Shown: positions 1 to 6,866 of the stretch, piece by piece | Layout: the number at the start of each line of letters is the position of its first letter | Numbering within the stretch: the stretch's first letter is position 1 | From: WGAB01 sp964406105 | Lineage (GTDB): Bacteria > Hydrothermota > Hydrothermia > WGAB01 | Assembly: GCA_964406105.1 (NCBI GenBank) | Contig: CAYOQK010000030.1 | Location: 1-28,926 of the forward strand | DNA: 28,926 bases | Direction of reading: 5' to 3' | Position numbers and translations under genes: made by a program | Notes under the pieces: model-generated | Told to the model about the DNA's origin: nothing | What the model saw: the letters and a program-made list of their open reading frames with translations, nothing else | Database searches by the model: none

Positions 1-299
1 TGGGGGGCAAAGGGGATCACCGCCAAGGGCAAAAGGGCCATCACCGCGATGATGCCAGGGGCCAGCAGGTAGAGCCAGCGGTTGCTCTGGGGGAAGATGA
101 CCTCTTCCTTGAACACCAGTTTGATGAGATCTGCCAGGGGTTGCAGGAGCCCAAAGGGACCCACCCGGTTCGGGCCATACCGCTCCTGGAAATACCCGGC
201 CAACTTCCGCTCGGCCAGGACCAGGTATGCGGCCGCTCCCAGAACCCCACCAAAAACAATACCGGCCGTGATGAGAAAGCCGAAAAGGGGATGATTCAA
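1..299 (-). CDS. nuoH: NADH-quinone oxidoreductase subunit H (NuoH), N-terminal part, cut by window edge
   Basis: This is the N-terminal ~100 residues of the membrane subunit of respiratory complex I that sits at the quinone-binding junction. The translation opens with a hydrophobic helix. It then carries the family signature ERKLAGYFQERYGPNRVGP followed by FGLLQPLADLIKLVFKEE, the amphipathic segment lining the quinone pocket, and a second membrane helix. The start is a TTG at 297-299. An in-frame TAG lies about 25 bases upstream, and a GGGAG ribosome site (306-310) sits 6 bases before the TTG. A strong promoter directly upstream suggests nuoH heads this transcript. Hydrogenase-type homologues share the fold, but the GPNRVGPFGLLQPLAD block favours NuoH. 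The rest of the gene lies outside the window. Confidence 0.9.
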   Translation of the reverse strand, partial: MNHPLFGFLITAGIVFGGVLGAAAYLVLAERKLAGYFQERYGPNRVGPFGLLQPLADLIKLVFKEEVIFPQSNRWLYLLAPGIIAVMALLPLAVIPFAP

Positions 300-325
300 T
301 GCAATCTCCCTGTTAGAACCGCCCT

Positions 326-354
326 ATTTTAGGGTTCCACTCCCAGGGGGTCAA
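326..354 (-). promoter_or_regulatory. Sigma-70-type promoter of nuoH
   Basis: Read on the minus strand, TTGACC (354-349) is followed after exactly 17 bases by TAAAAT (331-326). This predicts a start near 319 and a ~20-base leader containing the GGGAG ribosome site. The -10 box lies in the inverted repeat CCCTA-TTT-TAGGG (322-334), which could be an operator. Confidence 0.7.
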
Positions 355-359
355 CCGAT

Positions 360-388
360 TTCGGCCCCTTTCGCGGCACCGGTAAAAT
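360..388 (+). promoter_or_regulatory. Candidate promoter of the rqcH-like gene, probably leaderless
   Basis: TAAAAT at 383-388 is preceded at 17-base spacing by the weak -35 TTCGGC (360-365). The -10 box ends 10 bases before the ATG at 399, and no Shine-Dalgarno site lies between. The transcript would therefore start within a few bases of the start codon. Confidence 0.45.
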
Positions 389-398
389 CTGGAATACC

Positions 399-1850
399 AT
401 GAGCACCCCGGACTTTGTGCCCTTCTCCGAGCTGGACACCCTGTTCATCGCCCGGGAACTGCAAAACCTGCGGGGACGACGGGTGGAAGCCCTGGTCCGC
501 CTTACCGACACGGAACTGGTGCTCCTCCTGGAGGGTGGTTCTGCGGTGCTGATCTCCACACACCCTCAACGATACCGGGTGCACCAGATCACCCAGGTGC
601 AGGGGCTGGGCAGTCCCATCGCCGCAGGGGAATCCCACTTGAAGGGCCTCCGGCTCCATCGCATCGCCGTGCCCCGGGGCGAACGCATGCTCCTTTTGGA
701 ATTCGTCGGAACCAGCCGCCTGGGTGAACCCATCAGCCGGGTCCTGGCGGTGGAACTCATGGGCAAGCACAGCCAGGTGGTGCTCTTGGGGCCTGACCGC
801 CGCATCCTTTGGACCCTCAAAACCGTCACCCCCCAGCAATCCCGGGTGCGGAGCCTGCAGGCGGGGGGCACGTACCAGCCACCACCGGCCAAGCCCTGGA
901 GCCTCACCGATCCCCAGCGCAACCCTGAGGCCCTGCGGCACCATGCCCCTCGGGTGTTCCCCGTGCCCTCGGGAGAGGACCCCGTGGCCTTCCTGGGCAC
1001 ATACCTCCAGGCCGCTCTGCGTGCCCCACAGCCCGGCCTCTATCGGTGGCAAGGGCGTTGGATGGTGCTGCCCCACCCTGTGCCTGGGGTGTCCTTGCAC
1101 CAGGCAACCCCCAGCCACTCTGCAGCGTGGGAACTTCTGATCCGTCAGGTGCAGGCCCCAGGGGCTCCAGGGGAACCCTCTCGGGTGGTCCAGCGACTTC
1201 GGCAGGAACTCACACGCTTGGCCCAGTACGAGAGGTGGAACCAGGTGGCCGAGGCGATCCTGCTTCGGCGGAGCGAATTGCTCCAGACCGGCACCCTGCG
1301 GATTGCTCTCCCCGACGGCACCGAAGAAACCGTTACCCTGGAGCCCGGCGAAACCCCTGAGGGCCTGGCTGCTCGGTACCGGGAGCAGGCTGCCCGGTGG
1401 CGACGGGGCTATGAGAAGGTTCGTCAGCGGCTCCAGGTGTTGGCCTCCTCTACCACGCCCCCGTCGCCAGAGCCCCGGACTTCCGAAGCCCCTGCCTCCT
1501 CCTCCCCGCGGTACCACGTGTACCGTTCACCTTCGGGCTTCCCGGTGTACGTGGGCAAGAACGCCCGAGGCAACGAGGAGATCACCTTCCACCGAGCCTC
1601 ACCCGACGACTACTTTTTCCACGCCCGGGGGGTGCCAGGCGCCCACGTCATCCTCAAAACCGGCAAACAACGGCCCTCAGAGGCCGACCTGGTGTTTGCT
1701 GCCCGCTTGGCGCTCCAGCACTCTCGGGCCGCTGCCGACGGCAAAGGTGAGGTGGCCTACACCCAGGTCAAGTACCTCCGAAAACCCCGGGGCGCAGCCC
1801 CAGGCCTGGTGATCCTCACCCGGGAAAGGGTGCTTCAGGTTCGTCTTTGA
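399..1850 (+). CDS. rqcH: RqcH/NFACT family ribosome quality-control protein
   Basis: RqcH-type proteins bind stalled 50S-peptidyl-tRNA complexes and recruit tRNA-Ala to add C-terminal alanine tails. The N-terminal NFACT-N domain is recognisable (MGKHSQVVLLGPDRR near residues 121-135). It contains the Asp-Arg pair (D133/R134) equivalent to the DR motif needed for tRNA recognition. The C-terminal NFACT-R domain (about residues 365-483) is well preserved: YVGKNARGNEEITF, DYFFHARGVPGAHVIL and YTQVKYLRKPRGAAPG. The protein has 483 residues against roughly 550-580 for typical bacterial members, and the central helix-hairpin-helix/coiled-coil part looks shortened (residues ~250-360). The ATG is preceded by a -10 box rather than a ribosome site. 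Older annotations call this family fibronectin-binding protein FbpA. The family is secure; full Ala-tailing activity is inferred from the DR motif. Confidence 0.88.
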   Translation: MSTPDFVPFSELDTLFIARELQNLRGRRVEALVRLTDTELVLLLEGGSAVLISTHPQRYRVHQITQVQGLGSPIAAGESHLKGLRLHRIAVPRGERMLLLEFVGTSRLGEPISRVLAVELMGKHSQVVLLGPDRRILWTLKTVTPQQSRVRSLQAGGTYQPPPAKPWSLTDPQRNPEALRHHAPRVFPVPSGEDPVAFLGTYLQAALRAPQPGLYRWQGRWMVLPHPVPGVSLHQATPSHSAAWELLIRQVQAPGAPGEPSRVVQRLRQELTRLAQYERWNQVAEAILLRRSELLQTGTLRIALPDGTEETVTLEPGETPEGLAARYREQAARWRRGYEKVRQRLQVLASSTTPPSPEPRTSEAPASSSPRYHVYRSPSGFPVYVGKNARGNEEITFHRASPDDYFFHARGVPGAHVILKTGKQRPSEADLVFAARLALQHSRAAADGKGEVAYTQVKYLRKPRGAAPGLVILTRERVLQVRL

Positions 1851-1893
1851 TCCCGCGGCTACCCCAAACACCCGCAGGCCCAGGCCCCTGGGC

Positions 1894-1922
1894 TTGACGT
1901 TTGGAAGGAAACCTGATATAAT
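1894..1922 (+). promoter_or_regulatory. Sigma-70-type promoter of the small heat-shock gene
   Basis: TTGACG (1894-1899), 17 bases, TATAAT (1917-1922): a near-consensus housekeeping promoter. The predicted leader of about 38 bases ends with AGGAGG (1954-1959), 7 bases before the ATG. I see no CIRCE element. Confidence 0.85.
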
Positions 1923-1966
1923 TAAAGCAGGAAATCTGAGGGGATAACCCAACAGGAGGTGAAACC

Positions 1967-2410
1967 ATGGCAGATCTGGTGAGATGGGATCCTTTCCGGG
2001 ACCTGGAAACCCTGCGTGATGAGGTGGAACGGGTGTTTGACACCTTCTTCGGTCGCCGCGGCCTGGTGGGCCGTGAGCCGGTGTTCATCCCTGCTATTGA
2101 TGTGGAGGAAACCGACGACGCCTTCATCGTGCGGGCGGAACTCCCGGGGATGAAGAAGGAGGACATCAAACTCACCATCACCGAGGACTCTCTGACCATC
2201 TCGGGCGAGCGGAAGCGCACCAAAGAGGAAAAGGACAAGGTGTACCACCGCATGGAAATCGCCTACGGCAAGTTCGTGCGAACCATTGAGTTCCCTGTGG
2301 ACGTGGATCCCACCAAGGCGAAGGCGGTGTACAAAGACGGGATCCTGGAAATCACGATTCCTAAGTCCGAGCGGGCCAAGCCCAAGGAAATTGAGATTGA
2401 GATCAAGTAA
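1967..2410 (+). CDS. Small heat-shock protein, Hsp20/alpha-crystallin family
   Basis: A cytoplasmic ATP-independent holdase that binds unfolding proteins as large oligomers. The 147-residue length is typical. The N-terminus WDPFRDLETLRDEVERVF is the usual bacterial class-A arm. The alpha-crystallin domain spans roughly residues 40-135 and shows AELPGMKKEDIKLTI, the SGERK strand and the terminal signature GILEITIPK. The C-terminal IEIEI stretch supplies an IxI-type motif that docks on neighbouring dimers. It appears monocistronic, with its own strong promoter, a strong ribosome site and a terminator immediately downstream. Constitutive-looking promoter boxes suggest high basal expression, as is common in thermophiles. 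Confidence 0.96.
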   Translation: MADLVRWDPFRDLETLRDEVERVFDTFFGRRGLVGREPVFIPAIDVEETDDAFIVRAELPGMKKEDIKLTITEDSLTISGERKRTKEEKDKVYHRMEIAYGKFVRTIEFPVDVDPTKAKAVYKDGILEITIPKSERAKPKEIEIEIK

Positions 2411-2431
2411 GGGGAGCACCCCTTCGGGCTT

Positions 2432-2464
2432 CGGGCGGCAACCCGCGGGTTGCCGCCCGTTTTA
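2432..2464. terminator. Bidirectional terminator between the heat-shock gene and lpxK
   Basis: A perfect 28-base palindrome (2432-2459, arms CGGGCGGCAACCCG and its complement) is followed on the plus strand by TTTTA. It lies 21 bases after the heat-shock stop. The end of lpxK abuts it from the other side, so the same hairpin can also end the minus-strand operon, although the T-run on that side is missing. Confidence 0.8.
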
Positions 2465-3445
2465 CTTCTCCGGTTGCAGGGCCTGCCAAAACGCCTCTTC
2501 CGGCTGGATGACCAGATCCAACTCCGGCACCAGGAGATCCGGCAGGGGGTCGTTAAGGCGCACCGCATCCTTGGCCGTGGTCACCAGGTAGCGGGCACCG
2601 GTGCGTTCCCGCAACCGGTGCAACCGATGCAAGTCCTTGAGAGTGTACCAGTGGTGATCCAGGAAACACCGCATGCCCACGATCCGAGCCCCCACCCCCA
2701 AAACCGACGCAACGAAGCTCTCGGGCTCTGCAATCCCGCAGAAGACCACTACAGGCACCTGGCTAAGGGCCTGCTGGGGTAGAAGGCGGCCGGTGGCCAC
2801 TTCGCGGAAGCCAGCCAGGCGGTACTGGAGAAGGAACACAGGCGTCCCAGGGATCTCGGCCACCTCCCGAATCCTGCGGTTCTTGTAGTTCACCACCACG
2901 AGATCGGCCCGGCGGACCGCGGAAAGGGGCTCTCGGAGGGGCCCTGCAGGCAGCAGCCAGGCGTGAAAATCCTCAGGCACCAAGAGCAACACCTGCCGGT
3001 GGGGGCGAACCCTCAGGTACTGGAAGTTGTCGTCCAACAGGGCCACGGTTGCCCCTCGGTCGGCCGCGATCTGGAGCAAGGTTTCGCGGCGTTTTCCCAC
3101 CAGCAGCCAAACTCTCCGATCCAAGCGGGTGTACAGCAGGTACGCCTCGTCGCCCACGTCCTTCACCGATACCGAGGCCTGGGGAGGAACCACCTGGAGC
3201 CCTGACCCGCGGCGACGGAACCCGCGGGTCACGATGGCCACCGAGTGCCCTTCTCTGAGGAATCGTCGGGCCAGCCATTCCACCAGCGGGGTTTTGCCGG
3301 TGCCTCCGATCCGCAGGTTGCCCACCCCGATGGTGTACAGAGGAGGGGTAAACACGCCACGCCAGCGTTGCCAGGCTTGGTGCACCTGAAGGCCTGCCCA
3401 GTAGAGGGGCACCAAGGGGGCCAGGAACCAGCGGAGAGCCTTCAA
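2462..3445 (-). CDS. lpxK: Tetraacyldisaccharide 4'-kinase LpxK
   Basis: Inner-membrane-associated kinase that phosphorylates the 4' position of disaccharide-1-phosphate to make lipid IVA; its presence implies a lipid A-containing outer membrane. An N-terminal hydrophobic helix (about residues 6-20) precedes the P-loop GGTGKTP (47-53). D99 lies in VGDEAYLL, DDNFQY at 138-143 corresponds to the family's DDGFQH, and DHHWY is at 263-267. The 327-residue length is normal. The His of the DDGFQH block is Tyr here, and the Gly is Asn. The start is a TTG that overlaps the preceding protease stop as TTGA (3442-3445), so translation is coupled. It is the last gene of the five-gene minus-strand operon. 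Confidence 0.93.
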   Translation of the reverse strand: MKALRWFLAPLVPLYWAGLQVHQAWQRWRGVFTPPLYTIGVGNLRIGGTGKTPLVEWLARRFLREGHSVAIVTRGFRRRGSGLQVVPPQASVSVKDVGDEAYLLYTRLDRRVWLLVGKRRETLLQIAADRGATVALLDDNFQYLRVRPHRQVLLLVPEDFHAWLLPAGPLREPLSAVRRADLVVVNYKNRRIREVAEIPGTPVFLLQYRLAGFREVATGRLLPQQALSQVPVVVFCGIAEPESFVASVLGVGARIVGMRCFLDHHWYTLKDLHRLHRLRERTGARYLVTTAKDAVRLNDPLPDLLVPELDLVIQPEEAFWQALQPEK

Positions 3446-6084
3446 GGAAGCACCACGATTTTGGTGATGTTCCGGCCGTCGGGGGCAGCCCGCAGGAAGT
3501 ACACCCCTGCAGGCAAATCCCGGGGCAGAACCGCTTGCCCCTGGGTGGGTTGCACCCGGATGAGGGGCACCTCACCCCACCGTCGGCCGTCGGCCCGGAA
3601 GATCTCCACGGCGCGGGTACGGGGGGAAAGTCCCCACACCCTCAGGGGATCCCCACCCCGGGCAGGGTTGCGGGCAGTCCATACCCAGGGGTGAAGCAGG
3701 GGACGGAAGGTCACGGTCATCAATCGGGGCAACGAGAACACCACGGCCCCTCCCTGGTACGTGAAGGGAATCCGGGAGGAGTCCGGTACTTGGGGCACCA
3801 CAGGCACCGGTGTTTGGTATCGCACCCTTACGGGGCCCGGCACCCTCCCCTTCAGGTCGTAGGTGGCGTTTCCCCGTTCCACACAAAGGGCCAGCCGAGG
3901 GGCTGTTCCGCCCGGAGGGATGTCCACTTCCAAACGGCGGTCGGGGGATACCAGGCGTGCGCCCTCTGGGCCTACCCAAGCGGTGCGGAAGGTCAGCGTG
4001 ATCTCGCCCCAGTTGCCGGCGGGGTCGCGGCCCTTCACCCACAGGGTCAGCACCCCGGTGTCCACCACCACGAAATCGGCCTTATAGGTTTGCCGATCCA
4101 CATCGCGGAAAACCAGGGGGTACACCAAACTGTCGGGGGTGATCACGGCGGCGCTCTCCGGAGGCAGATCGCCACCGGCCAAGGGTTCCGACGCCACCAC
4201 CCAGATGTCCAGGTTCCGCACCAGGTAGGGGTTGGGCAGCAAAGACACCTCAAAGTCTGGAGGCACGGAGTCGTTGAGGGTGTAATACCGCACCACGGCC
4301 TCTTGAATGTAGTCGTAGTCGGGGTCCAGGTACCATTGGGGCTCGTTGGGAAACCGGTACATGTTGGTGCCCTGGGCCCCCTCGTCCAGCACCGAGGTGG
4401 GAGGGCCTGGAGTGATCTCCAAGTGGCCCACCCAGAAAGGGGTTTCCAAGGCCAGGGAATCCACGGGCACCTCCAGGTAGCCCAGGCTATCGGGCCCCAA
4501 GGTGATGGAGTCTACCCAGGCCAACAGGGGCGCACCCGGTTGCCCCCCTTCATCGGCCCATACGAACACGCTGCAGGGTTTGGTGTGGGCCGTGAGGGAA
4601 TCGTAGTTGTAAAAGAGAAAACGCAGGGTCAGCAGGGAACAGGGGGCCTCCGGCCGCAGGCGAGTGGCCTCGTAGAGCACCTGGTACTGGGGATCATCGG
4701 AGTACAGGAACACGTCACCGTAGGGGTTCCGCAGGGTATCCAGGGTGGGGCCTGTGCCGGAATCGCCGAGTACATAGGCTAAAGCGGCCGCCGCATCCAC
4801 CAAGCCGTGTCCATACTCTGGGTCCCAGCCTGGCGGCCCCAGGTCGCGGGCAGAGTTCAAAAGTGCGGCCTTGGCCTCCTGGGGTGTGGCTCCCACGGAA
4901 AGGAGCAGAGCGGCCACGCCCGCCACATGGGGGGCCGCCATGGAGGTGCCCACCTTGTACACGAAGGCAAAGGTGTCCACGTGTACCACGGAATCCCCCA
5001 CGGGGGCGTAGGTTTGCTGTAGGATCCCGGGTACGGTGTCTGTGGGGTAGCCGCCGGGGGCCACCAGGTCCAGCGCTTGCCCATAGCAGGAGTAGGGGGC
5101 TCGCTGGAGGCTTTGGTTCACCGCGCCCACAGCCAGCACCTCGGGAAAGGCGGCGGGGTACCACACCGAGGAGTCGCCGCTGTTGCCCGAGGCGGCCACC
5201 AGCAGAACCCCTGCAGAATCGGCTTGTTGCAGGGCCGCGTGAACCACGGTGGAGGAATCCGGAGAGCCAAAGCTCATGTTGATCACCTGTACCCCCTGCT
5301 GCAGGGCATAAGCGATGCCCTCCACCACCCAGTCGTCGGCCACCACCCCTTGGGCACTGGCCACCTGAACGGGCACGAGGGTTGCCCCGAAGGCCACCCC
5401 GGCGGTGCCGTAGGCGTTGTCCGTGCTCTGGGCAATGATGCCGGCCACATGGGTGCCATGGCCGTGCTGATCGTTGGGATGGAAATCGTTGTGGACCGCA
5501 TCGTAGCCGCCGGCAAACGGGGTTTCGGCCAGATCCGGGGCCTGATGGTACCAGCCATCACTGGAGGCCACTTCGTCCCGTTCGTATTCTGGGATCTCGT
5601 AGTCTTCAAAGGCCACACCGGAATCCAGGATCCCCACCTTCACCCCAGCGCCTGCAGTGGGAGCCTGGTCCCAGGCCTCGGGCATGTTGAGCACCCGGGG
5701 TTGGAGCCCCCACTGCTCAGGGAAAAGGGGATCGTTGGGCGTCCAGGCAAGCCATCGTCGGTAATTCCGATCCGCCGCCCGCACCCGGGGATCCTGGCGG
5801 AGGCGGGCCAGGACGGATTCCACAGGGGTTGAGGGGGCTACTCGGATCACCGTCACCGGGGCAAAGCGGCCCTGGCGCACCACGTGCCCCCAGGGTTGAA
5901 GCACCTGTAGCCGTTCGGCTTCAGGCACATCCGATCGCCAAAGCACCAGGATCTCGCGCAGGGTATCGGGGAAAGCCCAGGGCACAGGGGTGGGGGTCCC
6001 CGCTGGAGGAGAGGGGGGAACCACAGGACGAACCGGTCGCCCCGAAACCAGGATCAGGGCCACCCAAAGGGACAGGAACGTCAT
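3442..6084 (-). CDS. Secreted subtilisin-like serine protease (peptidase S8) with type IX-like sorting tail
   Basis: An 880-residue exported protease. A short hydrophobic signal peptide (about residues 1-15) is followed by an I9-like propeptide region (~45-110) ending near DRNYRRW. The S8 catalytic domain spans ~125-440: Asp154 in ILDSGV, His209 in HGHGTHVAG, oxyanion Asn301 in AASGNS, and Ser381 in GTSMAAPHVAG. Beta-rich, Pro/Asp-rich domains of unknown type fill the middle. The last ~75 residues resemble a type IX secretion sorting domain (NPARGGDPLRVW ... LPAGVYFLRA ... ITKIVVLP). The ATG overlaps the upstream nucleotidyltransferase stop (ATGA), and GGAGG lies 7 bases before it. Its position between a sugar nucleotidyltransferase and lpxK hints at cell-envelope biogenesis or surface-protein maturation; this is inferred. 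Confidence 0.93.
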   Translation of the reverse strand: MTFLSLWVALILVSGRPVRPVVPPSPPAGTPTPVPWAFPDTLREILVLWRSDVPEAERLQVLQPWGHVVRQGRFAPVTVIRVAPSTPVESVLARLRQDPRVRAADRNYRRWLAWTPNDPLFPEQWGLQPRVLNMPEAWDQAPTAGAGVKVGILDSGVAFEDYEIPEYERDEVASSDGWYHQAPDLAETPFAGGYDAVHNDFHPNDQHGHGTHVAGIIAQSTDNAYGTAGVAFGATLVPVQVASAQGVVADDWVVEGIAYALQQGVQVINMSFGSPDSSTVVHAALQQADSAGVLLVAASGNSGDSSVWYPAAFPEVLAVGAVNQSLQRAPYSCYGQALDLVAPGGYPTDTVPGILQQTYAPVGDSVVHVDTFAFVYKVGTSMAAPHVAGVAALLLSVGATPQEAKAALLNSARDLGPPGWDPEYGHGLVDAAAALAYVLGDSGTGPTLDTLRNPYGDVFLYSDDPQYQVLYEATRLRPEAPCSLLTLRFLFYNYDSLTAHTKPCSVFVWADEGGQPGAPLLAWVDSITLGPDSLGYLEVPVDSLALETPFWVGHLEITPGPPTSVLDEGAQGTNMYRFPNEPQWYLDPDYDYIQEAVVRYYTLNDSVPPDFEVSLLPNPYLVRNLDIWVVASEPLAGGDLPPESAAVITPDSLVYPLVFRDVDRQTYKADFVVVDTGVLTLWVKGRDPAGNWGEITLTFRTAWVGPEGARLVSPDRRLEVDIPPGGTAPRLALCVERGNATYDLKGRVPGPVRVRYQTPVPVVPQVPDSSRIPFTYQGGAVVFSLPRLMTVTFRPLLHPWVWTARNPARGGDPLRVWGLSPRTRAVEIFRADGRRWGEVPLIRVQPTQGQAVLPRDLPAGVYFLRAAPDGRNITKIVVLP

Positions 6085-6863
6085 CCGGTGGCCTCCAGGA
6101 ATTTTTTCCAGGCGAGAATATACCCTCGGGGGTTGCCTGCGTCAATGACGGGGTCGGGAAAGGCAAAGCCGCGGAGCCTTCGTTGTCTGGCAAGTTCCTG
6201 GAACAGGTGAACGTCATCCAGTTCTTGGGAATCGTTTTGGGCTTCGGCCACCAGCCGGTGGAGCACGGGTAAATCCTGGGGATGCAGGGCCCACAGCCCC
6301 ACACTTTTCCACGGCGATCGGGGTCGCCAGGTGCCCTTTTCGCCCACGCTGCTGATGTGCAGGAACCCCTCGCTGTCCGGGGTGGGCCGAAGGTCCCAAG
6401 CCGCCCAGGCTCCAGAGGCCTGTAGCAGCTCCTCGGTGAGGCGTACGAAGGCCACCAGGGTACGGTCGCATCGCTGCGCAGCCACCACGAAGCGCTCCAA
6501 ACCCCGGGCCCCTGTGGGAAAGAAGTTGTCGGGATACACCACCAGCACCGGAGCCCGAGGGTGTTCATCCTGAAGGGCCCGGGCGATGGCGGGCAGCACG
6601 CCGTTCCGCTGATCGTGGTACACCACGTGGATGTGGGGCACCTTCACGGTTCGGGTGGCCAGGAACTCCGCCAGCACCCGTTTTTCCTCGTGCACCACGG
6701 CGATGACCTCGGGCACGCCCACCTGGTGCAGGTTCCGCAGCACATGGGCGATCAGGGGATGGGCTCCCACCGGCAGCAGTTCCTTGGGCACGTGTCGGCT
6801 CAAGGGACGCCAGCGTCTTCCTTCGCCCGCAGCAGGAATCACTGCCAGGGATAGCCGTGGCAT
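6081..6863 (-). CDS. Sugar-phosphate nucleotidyltransferase (GalU/RmlA-like)
   Basis: Makes an activated NDP-sugar from a sugar-1-phosphate and NTP. The N-terminus IPAAGEGRRWRPLSR contains the nucleotide-binding loop, and PKELLPVGAHPLI is the conserved block with the catalytic Lys. VVYPDNFFPTG is the metal-binding VxxxDN-like region. The C-terminal VIDAGNPRGYILAWKKFLE closely follows the GalU/RmlA ending (D-G-P-G-Y). The length of 260 residues is slightly short for GalU (~290). The loop is GEGRRW rather than the usual GxGTR, so substrate preference (UTP/dTTP, glucose/other hexose) cannot be assigned. The gene starts 3 bases after the carboxyltransferase stop, without an obvious ribosome site, and is translationally linked to the protease downstream. 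Confidence 0.85.
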   Translation of the reverse strand: MPRLSLAVIPAAGEGRRWRPLSRHVPKELLPVGAHPLIAHVLRNLHQVGVPEVIAVVHEEKRVLAEFLATRTVKVPHIHVVYHDQRNGVLPAIARALQDEHPRAPVLVVYPDNFFPTGARGLERFVVAAQRCDRTLVAFVRLTEELLQASGAWAAWDLRPTPDSEGFLHISSVGEKGTWRPRSPWKSVGLWALHPQDLPVLHRLVAEAQNDSQELDDVHLFQELARQRRLRGFAFPDPVIDAGNPRGYILAWKKFLEATG

Positions 6864-6866
6864 GGC

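Noticed and set aside
1878..1893. Hairpin GCCCAG/CTGGGC as terminator of the rqcH-like gene
   Set aside because: Only 6 base pairs and followed by TT then the next promoter; no T-run.
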